Below are positions 1 through 9,590 of a stretch of 64,000 nucleotides of DNA, piece by piece (the stretch's first letter is position 1; each line of letters starts with the position of its first letter). Both the position numbers and the translations under genes were made by a program. Source of the stretch: Roseovarius sp. 217 (lineage in GTDB: Bacteria; Pseudomonadota; Alphaproteobacteria; Rhodobacterales; Rhodobacteraceae); the NCBI RefSeq assembly GCF_000152845.1, contig NZ_CH902584.1, forward strand, positions 2,305,620-2,369,619. Direction: 5' to 3'. The notes beneath the pieces are model-generated. The model made no database searches. It saw only the letters and a program-made list of their open reading frames with translations, and was not told where the DNA came from.

Positions 1-1294
1 CCCCGCATTTGTAGGTTGTGGCAAAGACCTGATCCTCTACCGGACGACCGGACCAATAGACTGCGCAGAACGGCTTTTTCATCCAGACATCGGACCAGTA
101 GCCGTCATTGGGTTCACGGACCGGGGTCAGCTTGATGCCTGCCTGTGCCGCCGAGCTCTGATAGAGCACCGCCGCGTCTACGGCCCCGACAAAGGCCGCG
201 TCTGCCGCCGAAAGTTTGACTTCGATACTGTCGAGGCCTGCCGCCTTGAGGTGGAATTTTGCCTTGTCGGGATCAAAGGACTTTTGCTCCAGATCGGTGT
301 TGAAGAAGCGTTGACCGCGACCGATCGGGTGGTCATTGCCAACCGACCCGTAGCCGAACAGGATCTTGTCCACCAGTTCCTGCCGGTCAATGCCGTATTT
401 GAGGGCTAGGCGCAGGTCGTTGTTGTTATAGGGCTCGGCGCGGGTGTCCATGGCAAAGGTGTAATGTTGGGTGCCTGCGACCGAGTTGATCTGGATGTTC
501 GGATTGCGCGCCAGAAGGCCCACGGTCTTGAGGTCGAGCCGGTCTGCCACATCCACATCGCCGGAGACGAGCGCAGTCGTCCGGGCGTTCTGGTCGACGA
601 TGGCAAGCACTTCGGCGGTGTCGAACCATGCCACATCATCGCGCCAGTGGTTCGGATTGCGTTCGACAGCGTAGGACACACCGGGATTGAAATCCTTGAG
701 CACATAGCTGCCGCAGCCATCGCCCGATTTCCAGTCGATGCTTTCGCCTTCGGCCTTGCAGATCACGAGGTGATAGTCGCTGAGGAAGAAGGGGAAGTCG
801 GCATTGCCGCCGCCAAGGGTGATGACAACCGTGTCATCTCCTTCGGTGGCAAGGTCGGTGATTTCAGCCACCAACGGCCCTGCCGCCGAGGTCGATCCTT
901 CGCCACGGTGGAAGTTGAGCGAGTTCGCAACATCGGTTGCTGTCACAGTCTTGCCGGAGTGGAAGGTGACACCTGAGCGCAGCTTGAACCGCCAAACGGT
1001 GGCATCGTCCGAGGCTTCCCAGCTTTCGGCCAGTTCGGGGATGAGCGTGCCATCGGCGGCCACTTCGGTCAGCCGGCCATGGATGGCAAAGGCGAGCGAG
1101 GTGGTGAAGCTGTTGGAATAGGTGCCCGGATCGAGCACATCGGTGGTCTGGCCGTGGCCGATGGCCGCGCGCAGATGTCCGCCGCGTGACGGTGCCGCCT
1201 TGGCCCGCAGGGGCAAGCCTGCAATGAGCGCCGCGCCAGCGGTGGTGGCCATGAAGCCGCGTCGGTTGATGCGGCCAGAATTGAGAATGGTCAT
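1..1294 (-). CDS. ABC transporter substrate-binding protein, family 5 (peptide/nickel type), C-terminus cut by window edge
   Basis: Reading the minus strand from the ATG at 1294 gives an open frame that runs off the left edge, so about 431 residues are visible. The N-terminus carries a twin-arginine signal (RINRRGFMATTAGAAL), suggesting export of a folded protein to the periplasm. The mature part has the family 5 layout: opening GGHLRAAIG, then LIPELAESWE and VWRFKLRSGVTFHSGKTVTATDV, the usual sequence of oligopeptide-type binding proteins. A purine-rich ribosome site (AAGGGAGA) lies just before the ATG. Its permease and ATPase partners must lie left of the window. It is divergent from betI, so a role in uptake of a bet-pathway substrate is possible but is only inference; family 5 proteins usually bind peptides, opines or metal chelates. 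Confidence 0.85.
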   Translation of the reverse strand, partial: MTILNSGRINRRGFMATTAGAALIAGLPLRAKAAPSRGGHLRAAIGHGQTTDVLDPGTYSNSFTTSLAFAIHGRLTEVAADGTLIPELAESWEASDDATVWRFKLRSGVTFHSGKTVTATDVANSLNFHRGEGSTSAAGPLVAEITDLATEGDDTVVITLGGGNADFPFFLSDYHLVICKAEGESIDWKSGDGCGSYVLKDFNPGVSYAVERNPNHWRDDVAWFDTAEVLAIVDQNARTTALVSGDVDVADRLDLKTVGLLARNPNIQINSVAGTQHYTFAMDTRAEPYNNNDLRLALKYGIDRQELVDKILFGYGSVGNDHPIGRGQRFFNTDLEQKSFDPDKAKFHLKAAGLDSIEVKLSAADAAFVGAVDAAVLYQSSAAQAGIKLTPVREPNDGYWSDVWMKKPFCAVYWSGRPVEDQVFATTYKCG

Positions 1295-1475
1295 GGTGGT
1301 CGTCTCCCTTTGGTTTGCTATCCCGAACCGTCCTTGTGCCTCTTTGAGGTCTCCGCGGCCCCCTGCCGCGTGGCGGTCGGTTTATACCTGCCAAGGCTAA
1401 TATGACGCTGTCATGAAATACAACGCCATTCTGGCAGGGGGGTATGTCTTGTGATGCGGTCCTTTGTGATTTTTA

Positions 1476-1495
1476 TTGATTGACGAGTCAATTAA
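1476..1495. promoter_or_regulatory. Candidate BetI operator upstream of betI
   Basis: An inverted repeat TTGATTGAC-GA-GTCAATTAA with one mismatch between 9-bp arms lies 43 bp before betI. It resembles from memory the ATTGA-rich palindromic BetI sites of the enterobacterial and rhizobial bet loci. BetI is a choline-responsive repressor, so autoregulation of betI-betC-betA is the natural reading. The site could also affect the divergent solute-binding protein gene that starts at 1294. Confidence 0.55.
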
Positions 1496-1538
1496 ACACG
1501 ATTAGGCCGGTCTGGCAACTGGTCTTTGGAGGGGGTGC

Positions 1539-2126
1539 ATGCCGAAAATTGGGATGGAGCCGATCCGGCGCAGCGCGCTGGTGGAGGCCACGATTTCAGA
1601 GATCGGCGCGCATGGCAGTCTTGATGTGACGGTGGCGCAGATTGCCCGGCGGGCGGGCATGTCCTCGGCTTTGGCGCATCATTATTTCGGCTCCAAAGAG
1701 CAGATGTTCGTGGCCGCGATGCGCCATATCCTGACGCTCTATGGGGCGGAGGTGCGCGGCGCGCTGATCATGGCCAAGACCCCGCGCCAGCGGATCGAGG
1801 CCATCATCCGCGCCAGTTTCACGCCCGTGCAATTTCGCGCCGAGATGGTGTCGGCCTGGCTCAATTTCTATGTGCAGGCGCAGCGCTCGGAGGAGGCGCG
1901 GCGTTTGCTGCACATCTATCAGCGGCGTTTGCGGTCGAACCTGCATCACGCCTTTCGCGCGTTGGCCCCCGATGAGGCGCGCACGCTCACGCGTGGCCTC
2001 GCGGCGATGATCGACGGGCTCTACATCCGTCAGGCGCTGCGTGAAGGGCCGATGCAGCCGGGCCTCGCGATTGATGTGCTCTTGCATTACCTCGACACCA
2101 GCCTGCCTCAGAAGGATCTGACATGA
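1539..2126 (+). CDS. betI: Transcriptional repressor BetI (TetR family)
   Basis: A 195-residue TetR-type regulator, the usual length for BetI. The N-terminal helix-turn-helix spans about residues 31-50 (TVAQIARRAGMSSALAHHYF), with the GSKEQMF helix following. The ligand-binding half contains the BetI-like AEMVSAWLNFYVQAQ and MIDGLYIRQAL segments. BetI represses glycine betaine synthesis genes and is released by choline. The start is fixed by a strong GGAGGGGG ribosome site at 1528-1535. The stop codon overlaps the betC start by four bases, so the two are translationally coupled. A palindrome at 1476-1495 is its likely operator. Confidence 0.93.
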   Translation: MPKIGMEPIRRSALVEATISEIGAHGSLDVTVAQIARRAGMSSALAHHYFGSKEQMFVAAMRHILTLYGAEVRGALIMAKTPRQRIEAIIRASFTPVQFRAEMVSAWLNFYVQAQRSEEARRLLHIYQRRLRSNLHHAFRALAPDEARTLTRGLAAMIDGLYIRQALREGPMQPGLAIDVLLHYLDTSLPQKDLT

Positions 2127-3631
2127 CCGCCCCCAATATCCTGATTTTCATGGTTGATCAGTTGAATGGCACCCTCTTTCCCGATGGTCCGGCCGACTGG
2201 TTGCACGCGCCCAATCTCAAGGCGTTGGCGGCGCGGTCCACGCGCTTTGCCAATGCCTATACCGCCTCGCCGCTCTGTGCGCCGGGACGGGCGAGTTTCA
2301 TGTCGGGGCTGCTGCCGTCGCGGTCCCGCGTCTATGACAATGCCGCGGAATTCGCCGCCGATATTCCCACCTATGCGCATCACCTGCGCCGCGCGGGCTA
2401 TCAGACCTGCCTGAGCGGCAAGATGCATTTCGTCGGCCCCGATCAGTTGCACGGGTTCGAGGAGCGGTTGACGACCGACATCTACCCCGCCGATTTCGGC
2501 TGGACGCCGGATTATCGCAAACCCGGAGAGCGGATCGACTGGTGGTATCACAATATGGGCTCGGTGACGGGCGCTGGGGTCGCGGAAATCTCGAACCAGA
2601 TGGAGTATGACGACGAGGTGGCGTATAACGCACGCGCCAAAGTCTATGATCTGGCGCGGGGCCTGGACGCGCGGCCCTGGTGTCTGACGGTCAGTTTCAC
2701 CCATCCGCATGATCCCTATGTGGCGCGCAAGAAATATTGGGACCTCTATGAGGACTGTGACCATCTGCAGCCAGAGGTTCCGGCGATGGACTATGCGGAT
2801 CACGATGCCCATGCACGCCGGATCTTTGACGCTAATGACTGGCGCAATTTCAACATCTCGCAGGAGGACATCCGCCGTTCGCGCCGCGCCTATTTCGCCA
2901 ATATCTCGTATCTTGACGACAAGATCGGCGAGGTTCTGGAGGCGCTGGAGAGCACCCGGCAAGAGGCGATCATCCTCTTTGTCTCGGACCATGGCGATAT
3001 GCTGGGCGAGCGCGGGCTGTGGTTCAAGATGTGTTTCTACGAGGGCTCTGCCCGCGTGCCGCTGATGATCTCGGCCCCCGGCATGGCACCGGGGCTGATC
3101 ACCGATCCGGTCAGCAATATCGACGTCTGCCCGACGCTTTGCGATCTGGCAGGGGCTGATATGTCCGAGGTGGCCCCTTGGACCGAAGGGCAATCGCTGG
3201 TCTATCTGGGGCAGGGGGGCACACGCGAGGCGCCTGTGGCGATGGAATATGCCGCCGAGGCGTCACAAGCGCCGCTGGTGTCGCTGCGCTATGGCAAGTG
3301 GAAATACAACCGCTGCACGCTTGATCCCGATCAGCTGTTTGATCTGGAGGCCGATCCGCATGAGCTGCGCAATTTGGCGAATGACCCCGCCCATGCCGGA
3401 ACGCTCGCGCAATTGCAGGCCAAGGCCGCGGCGCGCTGGGATCTCAGTGCCTTTGACGCCGCCGTGCGCGAAAGTCAGGCGCGCCGCTGGGTGGTTTACG
3501 AGGCGCTGCGCAAGGGCGGCTATTACCCTTGGGATTACCAGCCGCTGCAAAAGGCCTCTGAGCGGTACATGCGCAACCACATGGACCTCAACGTGCTGGA
3601 GGAAAGCAAGCGCTTCCCGCGGGGCGAGTGA
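2123..3631 (+). CDS. betC: Choline-sulfatase
   Basis: A 502-residue sulfatase that hydrolyses choline-O-sulfate to choline and sulfate, feeding glycine betaine synthesis. The sulfatase core begins NILIFMVDQLNG, with Asp12 as the expected metal ligand. The formylglycine signature is CAPGR with Cys52 as the residue to be modified; the common form is CxPSR, so Gly replaces the usual Ser. Further metal and substrate motifs are VSDHGDMLGERGLW and KMHFVGPDQLHGF, both typical of choline sulfatase. There is no signal peptide, which fits the cytoplasmic enzyme of rhizobia. Overlap with betI and proximity to betA place it in a betICA operon. Confidence 0.92.
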   Translation: MTAPNILIFMVDQLNGTLFPDGPADWLHAPNLKALAARSTRFANAYTASPLCAPGRASFMSGLLPSRSRVYDNAAEFAADIPTYAHHLRRAGYQTCLSGKMHFVGPDQLHGFEERLTTDIYPADFGWTPDYRKPGERIDWWYHNMGSVTGAGVAEISNQMEYDDEVAYNARAKVYDLARGLDARPWCLTVSFTHPHDPYVARKKYWDLYEDCDHLQPEVPAMDYADHDAHARRIFDANDWRNFNISQEDIRRSRRAYFANISYLDDKIGEVLEALESTRQEAIILFVSDHGDMLGERGLWFKMCFYEGSARVPLMISAPGMAPGLITDPVSNIDVCPTLCDLAGADMSEVAPWTEGQSLVYLGQGGTREAPVAMEYAAEASQAPLVSLRYGKWKYNRCTLDPDQLFDLEADPHELRNLANDPAHAGTLAQLQAKAAARWDLSAFDAAVRESQARRWVVYEALRKGGYYPWDYQPLQKASERYMRNHMDLNVLEESKRFPRGE

Positions 3632-3704
3632 TGCGTTCATCGTTCTTTAAATACTCAATTTCGGCCGGTTTCGGCAGGGATTGCGCGCAAGGAAAGAGAG
3701 ACTG

Positions 3705-5363
3705 ATGCAAGCCGATTATGTCATCGTGGGCGCGGGCAGCGCAGGCTGTGCCATGGCCTACCGTCTGGCCGAGGCCGGAAAATCCGTGCTCGTGATCGAG
3801 CATGGCGGCACCGATGCGGGCCCTTTCATTCAGATGCCCGGCGCGCTGAGCTACCCGATGAACATGAAGCGCTATGACTGGGGCTATCTGAGCGAGCCCG
3901 AGCCACATCTGGGCAATCGTCGCCTCGCCTGTCCGCGCGGCAAGGTGATTGGTGGCTCCAGCAGCATCAACGGGATGGTCTATGTGCGCGGCCATGCGCG
4001 CGACTATGACCATTGGCGCGATCAGGGCTGCGACGGCTGGGGCTATGCCGATGTGCTGCCCTATTTCAAGCGGATGGAAAACTGGCACGACGGCGGTCAT
4101 GGCGGCGATGCGGGCTGGCGCGGCCATGATGGCCCGCTGCATGTCAGCCGGGGGCAGCGGGACAATCCGCTGGTGCGCGCCTTTGTCGAGGCGGGCAAGC
4201 AAGCGGGCTATCCCGAGACGCATGACTACAACGGCCATCAGCAAGAGGGGTTTGGCCCCTTTGAGATGACCGTCCACAAAGGTCAGCGCTGGTCGGCGGC
4301 CAATGCTTATCTGCGGCCCGCGCTGAAACGCGAGGCTTGCGATCTGCTGCGGGGGCTTGTCACCCGCGTGGTGATCGAAGAGGGGCGCGCGGTGGGCGTC
4401 GAGGTGATCATCAAGGGCCACAAGCAGGTCGTGCGGGCCCGACAAGAGGTGATCCTTGCTGCCTCCTCGCTGAATTCCCCCAAACTCTTGATGTTGTCCG
4501 GGATTGGTCCGGCTGCGCATCTGGCGGACCATGGCATCCCGGTGGTCGCCGACCGCCCCGGCGTCGGACAGAACCTTCAGGATCATCTGGAGCTTTACAT
4601 CCAGATGGCCGCCAGCCAGCCCGTCAGCCTCTACAAATACTGGAACCTCTTTGGCAAGGCTTGGGTGGGGGCGCAGTGGCTCTTGTCCAAGAGCGGGCCG
4701 GGGGCGAGCAACCAGTTTGAAAGTTGTGGCTTTATCCGGTCCGGGGCAGGTGTGGATTATCCGGACATCCAGTATCATTTCCTGCCGATCGCCGTGCGCT
4801 ATGATGGCAAGGCGGCCGCCGAGGGGCATGGGTTTCAGGCGCATGTTGGCCCGATGCGCAGCCCGTCGCGCGGCGCTGTGACCCTGCGCAGTGCCGATCC
4901 CGCCGATGATCCGGTGATCCGCTTCAACTATATGAGCGACGCACAGGATTGGGAGGATTTCCGCAAATGTATCCGCCTCACCCGCGAGATTTTCGCGCAA
5001 GAGGCCTTTGCGCCCTTTGTCCGGCATGAGATTCAGCCCGGTGCGGCGGTGCAGAGCGACGATGAACTGGATGAGTTCATCCGCGAGCATGCCGAGAGCG
5101 CCTATCACCCCTGCGGCACCTGCAAGATGGGACGCGCCAGCGACCCGACGGCGGTGGTCGACCCAGAGGGCCGGGTGATTGGGGTCGACGGTCTGCGCGT
5201 CGCGGATTCGAGCCTGTTCCCGCGCATCACCAATGGCAATCTCAACGCGCCCTCGATCATGGTGGGCGAAAAGATCGCCGATGCCGTGCTGGGCCGCAGC
5301 CCGCTGCCGCCCGAGAATGCAGAGCCCTGGATGCATCCCGACTGGGCACAGAGCCAGCGGTGA
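3705..5363 (+). CDS. betA: Choline dehydrogenase (GMC oxidoreductase)
   Basis: An FAD-dependent oxidoreductase of 552 residues that oxidises choline to betaine aldehyde at the membrane. The FAD fold opens with GAGSAG at residues 9-14 and is followed by the GMC signature [20 protein letters not shown]. The C-terminal active site has [11 protein letters not shown] (catalytic His about 468) and [19 protein letters not shown]. An upstream in-frame TTG at 3681 is possible, but the ATG at 3705 is preceded by AAGGAAAGAGA and matches family length. The gene lies 73 bp after betC. No betB for betaine aldehyde dehydrogenase lies between or directly after, unlike the rhizobial betICBA order. Confidence 0.94.
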   Translation: MQADYVIVGAGSAGCAMAYRLAEAGKSVLVIEHGGTDAGPFIQMPGALSYPMNMKRYDWGYLSEPEPHLGNRRLACPRGKVIGGSSSINGMVYVRGHARDYDHWRDQGCDGWGYADVLPYFKRMENWHDGGHGGDAGWRGHDGPLHVSRGQRDNPLVRAFVEAGKQAGYPETHDYNGHQQEGFGPFEMTVHKGQRWSAANAYLRPALKREACDLLRGLVTRVVIEEGRAVGVEVIIKGHKQVVRARQEVILAASSLNSPKLLMLSGIGPAAHLADHGIPVVADRPGVGQNLQDHLELYIQMAASQPVSLYKYWNLFGKAWVGAQWLLSKSGPGASNQFESCGFIRSGAGVDYPDIQYHFLPIAVRYDGKAAAEGHGFQAHVGPMRSPSRGAVTLRSADPADDPVIRFNYMSDAQDWEDFRKCIRLTREIFAQEAFAPFVRHEIQPGAAVQSDDELDEFIREHAESAYHPCGTCKMGRASDPTAVVDPEGRVIGVDGLRVADSSLFPRITNGNLNAPSIMVGEKIADAVLGRSPLPPENAEPWMHPDWAQSQR

Positions 5364-5426
5364 TCCGTTAACCTTTTGTTCACCTTCTGTCTTGAATGAC
5401 CGGCGCGGCCTCTTGCATAAGGGGGC

Positions 5427-6107
5427 ATGTTAAGAATTTGTTTACTCATCGGTCTTGGTCTGGTCCCGCTCTCTGCGGCGGCTGAGGGGTTTGGCGGTCT
5501 GATCCGGGTGATCGACGGCGACACGTTTGACGTGGGGGAAACGCGTGTGCGCCTGCACGGGATCGACGCGCCGGAACTGGGGCAGATCTGCACCAACCCT
5601 GATGGCGGGACCTGGGATTGCGGCACATGGGTGGCCGAAGAGGTGCGCGCCCGGATCGAGGGGCGCGAGGCGCGCTGCGAGGCGGTGGATACCGACAGAT
5701 ATGACCGCACCGTCGCACGTTGCGAGGTGGTGGGGCAAGATCTGGGCCGGATGCTGGTGGCGGACGGTCTGGCGCTGGCCTATCGCAAATATTCCATGGC
5801 CTATGATCTGGACGAGAAAGCGGCTGTGATCGCCGGGCGCGGGCTGCATGAGGCGCTGATGGCCCGCCCCGAGGATCACCGCCGCATGGTGCGCGAAGAG
5901 CGCGCGGCGGCGGCCAGCGCCAATGCGCCCGCAGCCCGAGCGGGCTGTAATATCAAGGGCAACCGCAGCGGATCGGACCGGCGCATCTATCACATGCCCG
6001 GACAGGCGGATTATGACGCTACGGTCATCACCGAGGCCAAGGGCGAGCGCTGGTTTTGCTCTGAGGCCGAGGCGCGGGCCGCCGGATGGCGGCGCGCCAA
6101 ACGCTGA
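5427..6107 (+). CDS. Secreted thermonuclease-like (SNase family) protein
   Basis: A 226-residue protein with an N-terminal signal peptide (about residues 1-19, ending SAAAEG) followed by a staphylococcal nuclease-like domain to about residue 140. It shows the motif DGDTFDVGETRVRLHGIDAPE, holding the calcium and catalytic residues, and later YDRTVARC and GRMLVADGLALAYRKY. After the nuclease fold is a separate tail with CNIKGN, IYHMPGQ and GERWFCSEAEA-AGWR, which is common in alphaproteobacterial members. Export to the periplasm or outside is likely; substrate (DNA or RNA) cannot be read from sequence. The gene is convergent with the UPF0173 gene across a shared hairpin. Confidence 0.82.
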   Translation: MLRICLLIGLGLVPLSAAAEGFGGLIRVIDGDTFDVGETRVRLHGIDAPELGQICTNPDGGTWDCGTWVAEEVRARIEGREARCEAVDTDRYDRTVARCEVVGQDLGRMLVADGLALAYRKYSMAYDLDEKAAVIAGRGLHEALMARPEDHRRMVREERAAAASANAPAARAGCNIKGNRSGSDRRIYHMPGQADYDATVITEAKGERWFCSEAEARAAGWRRAKR

Positions 6108-6152
6108 GGCGGATCGGGCGGGCAGGCCGGATTTTTGAGTATTTTTGGAACA

Positions 6153-6182
6153 GTGAAAGGGGCGGGGGACCTGCCCCTTCAC
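6153..6182. terminator. Hairpin between convergent genes, likely bidirectional terminator
   Basis: GTGAAAGGGGC and GCCCCTTCAC form a GC-rich stem separated by a short loop, between the stop codons of the nuclease gene (plus) and the UPF0173 gene (minus). No long T-run follows on the plus side, so termination strength is uncertain. Confidence 0.5.
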
Positions 6183-6198
6183 GGCGGGGGCGGGTCGG

Positions 6199-6891
6199 TC
6201 AGAGCGTGATCGGCTGCATCACCTGCGGTTCGATCACATCGACCCCCGGCAGGGCCGCGGCGAGCTTCTCGGCGGATTGCTCGAGGATCGGGAAGGTCCG
6301 GTAATGGCAGGGGATCACCGTCTTGAAATCAAAGAAGGTCCGGGCCGCATAAGCAGCGCGGCGCATGTCCATGGTGAAATGCCCGCCCGCGCAGAGAATG
6401 CCGATATCGGGCGCATGCAGCGCGTTGAAGACGCCCATATCGGCCATCACATCGGTATCGCCCGAGACATAGATCACGTGGCCCTCGCCTGCGATCATAT
6501 AGCCACATTCGCTGCCCGTGACCTGCGGTCCGGCATCCGTGGCGATCGAGGTGGAGTGGGTTGCGTGCACCATGGTTATCTGAATGCCGCCCAGATCGAC
6601 CGTGCCGCCCTTGTTGAAGCCGAGGGTTTGGATGCTCTCCTTGGTCTCCCAATGGGACATGAGGTCATATTGCCCCACGACCGGCACGCCGAGGCGTTTG
6701 GCCAGAGGCAGAACATCGGCGACATGGTCGAAATGCGCGTGGGTGAGCAGGATATGGGTGGCACCCTCTGTGGCGGGGCCATGTTGATCCTCGGGCAGCA
6801 TCGGGTTGCCGCCCAGCCAAGGGTCAAGGAGCAGGACCTGTCCACCGATTTCGATCCGGAAAGAGCTGTGGCCGAGCCATGTGATCTGCAT
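6199..6891 (-). CDS. UPF0173 family metal-dependent hydrolase
   Basis: A 230-residue protein of the metallo-beta-lactamase fold. It starts MQITWLGHSSFRIEIGG, the hallmark N-terminus of the UPF0173 group, and carries the metal-binding motif HAHFDH (His51, His53, Asp55, His56), later YVSGDTD and a C-terminal IPCHYRTFP. A longer frame exists to 6945, but ATG at 6891 has GGAGA seven bases upstream and starts at the family's usual residue. It is cytoplasmic and its physiological substrate is unknown. The divergent gatC begins 147 bp away. Confidence 0.88.
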   Translation of the reverse strand: MQITWLGHSSFRIEIGGQVLLLDPWLGGNPMLPEDQHGPATEGATHILLTHAHFDHVADVLPLAKRLGVPVVGQYDLMSHWETKESIQTLGFNKGGTVDLGGIQITMVHATHSTSIATDAGPQVTGSECGYMIAGEGHVIYVSGDTDVMADMGVFNALHAPDIGILCAGGHFTMDMRRAAYAARTFFDFKTVIPCHYRTFPILEQSAEKLAAALPGVDVIEPQVMQPITL

Positions 6892-7038
6892 TGTTATCTC
6901 CGCGTGGTTTCCTGATTGCGTTATCTTAGCGGTCCAGCCGCTCAAGGAAAGGGGCGGATGACGCTGCGCGCCGCGATCCGCTTGCGCCCGCGCGGCCCCG
7001 GCGGTAAACGCAGGGCAAACGGATCATGGGAGAGGCTC

Positions 7039-7326
7039 ATGTCGATTGATCTCGAAACCGCCGCCAAGGTGGCCAAGCTGGCGCGGATAGCCGTCAAGGA
7101 CGAGGCGCTGCCGGCGCTGGCCGATGAATTCAACACGATTCTCGGTTTTATCGAGCAGTTGAACGAGGTTGATGTGTCGGGCGTGGAGCCGATGACCTCT
7201 GTGACGCCGATGCGGTTGCGGCGGCGCGAGGATGTGGTCAATGACGGCAATCAGCAGACGGCGGTGCTGTCGAACGCGCCGGATGCGCGCGAGGGTTTTT
7301 TTGCCGTGCCGAAGGTGGTTGAATAA
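7039..7326 (+). CDS. gatC: Aspartyl/glutamyl-tRNA(Asn/Gln) amidotransferase subunit C
   Basis: A 95-residue GatC, the small subunit that clamps GatA to GatB in the amidotransferase converting misacylated Glu-tRNA(Gln) or Asp-tRNA(Asn). It begins [18 protein letters not shown] and contains the conserved [22 protein letters not shown] and a C-terminal FFAVPKVVE. The start at 7039 has GGGAGAGG at 7028-7035. Its stop codon overlaps the gatA start by one base (TAATG), so the two subunits are coupled. gatB is not in the window. Confidence 0.95.
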   Translation: MSIDLETAAKVAKLARIAVKDEALPALADEFNTILGFIEQLNEVDVSGVEPMTSVTPMRLRRREDVVNDGNQQTAVLSNAPDAREGFFAVPKVVE

Positions 7327-8813
7327 TGACCGAGCTGAACAGACTGACGATTGCCGAGGCGCGCGATGCGCTGCGCAAGGGGGATGTGACCAGCGTTGAG
7401 CTGACCGAGGCCTGTCTCGCGGCAGTCGAGGGTGCCGGGGCGCTCAATGCCTTTGTGCATCACACGCCCGATCTGGCGCGGGCACAGGCGCAGGCGGCGG
7501 ATGCGCGGATTGCCAAGGGCGATGCGCCCGCGATGTGTGGCATTCCCTTGGGCATCAAGGATCTTTTCTGCACCAAGGGTGTGCCAAGCCAAGCTGCGAG
7601 CCGGATTCTGCAAGGATTCCTGCCTGAGTATGAGTCGACCGTGTCGCAGAACCTGTTTGATGCGGGTGCGGTCATGTTGGGCAAGCTCAACATGGACGAG
7701 TTTGCCATGGGATCGTCGAACGAGACCTCATGCTATGGCAATGCCGTCAATCCGTGGCGGCGTGGCAATGACGCGACCGAGCTTACGCCCGGTGGCTCCT
7801 CTGGCGGGTCGGCCAGTGCCGTGGCCGCCGATCTCTGCCTGGGTGCGACGGGCACCGACACGGGCGGCTCGATTCGCCAACCTGCGGCCTTCACCGGCAT
7901 CACCGGCATCAAGCCCACCTATGGCCGCTGTTCGCGTTGGGGGATCGTGGCCTTTGCCTCAAGCCTCGATCAGGCCGGGCCGATGACCAAGACGGTGCGC
8001 GATAGCGCGATCATGCTGGGCGCGATGTGTGGCTTTGATCCAAAAGACAGCACCTCGGCCGACATGCCTGTGCCCGATTTCGAGGCACTGCTGACGGGGG
8101 ATATTCGCGGCAAGGTGATCGGGATTCCGCGCGAATACCGGATGGAGGGCATGCCCGCCGAGATCGAAAAGCTGTGGTCCGATGGGGCCGATATGCTGCG
8201 CCATGCCGGGGCAGAGATTCGCGACATCAGCCTGCCGCACACGAAATATGCGCTGCCCGCCTATTACGTGATTGCGCCAGCCGAGGCGTCCTCCAACCTC
8301 GCGCGCTATGACGGGGTGCGCTATGGCCACCGCGCCAAGCTAGCGCAGGGCGATGGCATCACGGAAATGTATGAGAAAACCCGCGCCGAAGGCTTTGGCC
8401 ATGAGGTGCAGCGCCGCGTGATGGTGGGCACCTATGTGCTCTCTGCCGGGTTCTATGATGCCTATTACAACCGCGCCCGCCGGGTGCGCGCGCTGATCAA
8501 GCGCGACTTTGACGAGGCCTTTGCCGCTGGCGTCGATGCGATCCTCACACCCGCCACGCCAAGTGCGGCCTTTGGTCTGGGTGAAATGACGGATGCCGAT
8601 CCGGTGCAGATGTATCTCAACGATGTCTTTACCGTGACGGTCAATCTGGCCGGTTTGCCGGGCGTTGCTGTTCCTGCGGGGCTGAACGCGCAGGGGCTGC
8701 CTTTGGGGCTGCAACTGATTGGGCGACCTTGGGAAGAGGGCGATCTGCTCAACACCGCTTATGCGCTGGAAGAGGCCGCAGGCTTTGTGGCCAAGCCCGC
8801 AAAATGGTGGTAA
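7326..8813 (+). CDS. gatA: Aspartyl/glutamyl-tRNA(Asn/Gln) amidotransferase subunit A
   Basis: A 495-residue amidase-signature enzyme that releases ammonia from glutamine for transamidation of misacylated tRNA. The Ser-Ser-Lys triad is visible: Lys78 in PLGIKDLF, cis-Ser158 in GGSSGGSAS, and nucleophile Ser182 in [12 protein letters not shown]. The spacing of 24 residues between the two serines matches characterised GatA proteins. Full length agrees with the family. It lies in an operon with gatC and is followed 38 bp later by a lipoprotein gene. Confidence 0.96.
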   Translation: MTELNRLTIAEARDALRKGDVTSVELTEACLAAVEGAGALNAFVHHTPDLARAQAQAADARIAKGDAPAMCGIPLGIKDLFCTKGVPSQAASRILQGFLPEYESTVSQNLFDAGAVMLGKLNMDEFAMGSSNETSCYGNAVNPWRRGNDATELTPGGSSGGSASAVAADLCLGATGTDTGGSIRQPAAFTGITGIKPTYGRCSRWGIVAFASSLDQAGPMTKTVRDSAIMLGAMCGFDPKDSTSADMPVPDFEALLTGDIRGKVIGIPREYRMEGMPAEIEKLWSDGADMLRHAGAEIRDISLPHTKYALPAYYVIAPAEASSNLARYDGVRYGHRAKLAQGDGITEMYEKTRAEGFGHEVQRRVMVGTYVLSAGFYDAYYNRARRVRALIKRDFDEAFAAGVDAILTPATPSAAFGLGEMTDADPVQMYLNDVFTVTVNLAGLPGVAVPAGLNAQGLPLGLQLIGRPWEEGDLLNTAYALEEAAGFVAKPAKWW

Positions 8814-8851
8814 GGCGCGGGTCGATAGAGATTTTGGCAGGATTAGGACAG

Positions 8852-9583
8852 ATGCGGTTCACTCTCGGTTTGGTCGCCCTCGTGGCGCTTGTGGCCTGCG
8901 CGCCCGCAGTTCCCGACAGCGGTGCTGGGGTCGGGTTTGAGGACTATGGCACCTACGAGCGCGAGAAAGCGGCGCGCGAAGCCGCCTTGGCGCAAGGGGC
9001 GTTGCCACCGCCCGATGCGGTGTCGACCGAACCGCTGAACGCCACAGGACAGGCCATGTCGGCGGGGACCGATGATGCAGCGGCCATCGCGGCTGACGCG
9101 CGCGCCGCTCTTGATGCGGCGGCGGCCAATTCCGGTGAGGTGCCGTTACAGGCAAGCCCGTCCAACCCTCCGCCCGCAGTCGAGAATGCTGCCGGGATCT
9201 CAGAAGAGAACAATTTTGATGCCGTTGGCGCAGAGCGTTCCATCGAAGAGGATGCTGCGCGGATTGCCAATAATCGCGCGCAATATCAGGTGGTCCAGCC
9301 GCAGGCGATTGGCAGCCGTCCCAATGACGTTGGTCCCAATATCGTGGAATATGCGCTGAGCAGTAAACATGCCGTGGGCACGCCGGTCTATCGACGGATG
9401 GGATTGAGTGCGTCGAGCAAGTTCGAGCGGAATTGCGCGCAATACCCCTCGGCGGATCAGGCGCAGTTGGATTTCCTGCGGCGTGGTGGGCCGGAGAAGG
9501 ACCGCCAAGGTCTTGACCCCGATGGCGATGGCTATGCTTGCGGGTGGGATCCGCGCCCGTACCGCAATGCGGTGCGCGGCTGA
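8852..9583 (+). CDS. Lipoprotein with C-terminal excalibur-like calcium motif
   Basis: A 243-residue protein with a lipoprotein signal peptide ending in the lipobox LVALVAC. A long Ala/Asp/Glu-rich and probably disordered region follows (about residues 25-150). The last 45 residues form a compact domain with FERNCAQY and DPDGDGYACGWDP, resembling the excalibur calcium-binding motif of surface proteins. ATG at 8852 is chosen because it directly starts the signal peptide; the open frame extends upstream into gatA. Function is unknown, with an envelope role inferred from anchoring. It ends seven bases before the amidase gene. Confidence 0.75.
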   Translation: MRFTLGLVALVALVACAPAVPDSGAGVGFEDYGTYEREKAAREAALAQGALPPPDAVSTEPLNATGQAMSAGTDDAAAIAADARAALDAAAANSGEVPLQASPSNPPPAVENAAGISEENNFDAVGAERSIEEDAARIANNRAQYQVVQPQAIGSRPNDVGPNIVEYALSSKHAVGTPVYRRMGLSASSKFERNCAQYPSADQAQLDFLRRGGPEKDRQGLDPDGDGYACGWDPRPYRNAVRG

Positions 9584-9590
9584 CAGGCCC

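Noticed and set aside
3588..5336. 582-residue minus-strand frame opposite betA
   Set aside because: Antisense shadow of a clear GMC oxidoreductase with full motifs on the plus strand.
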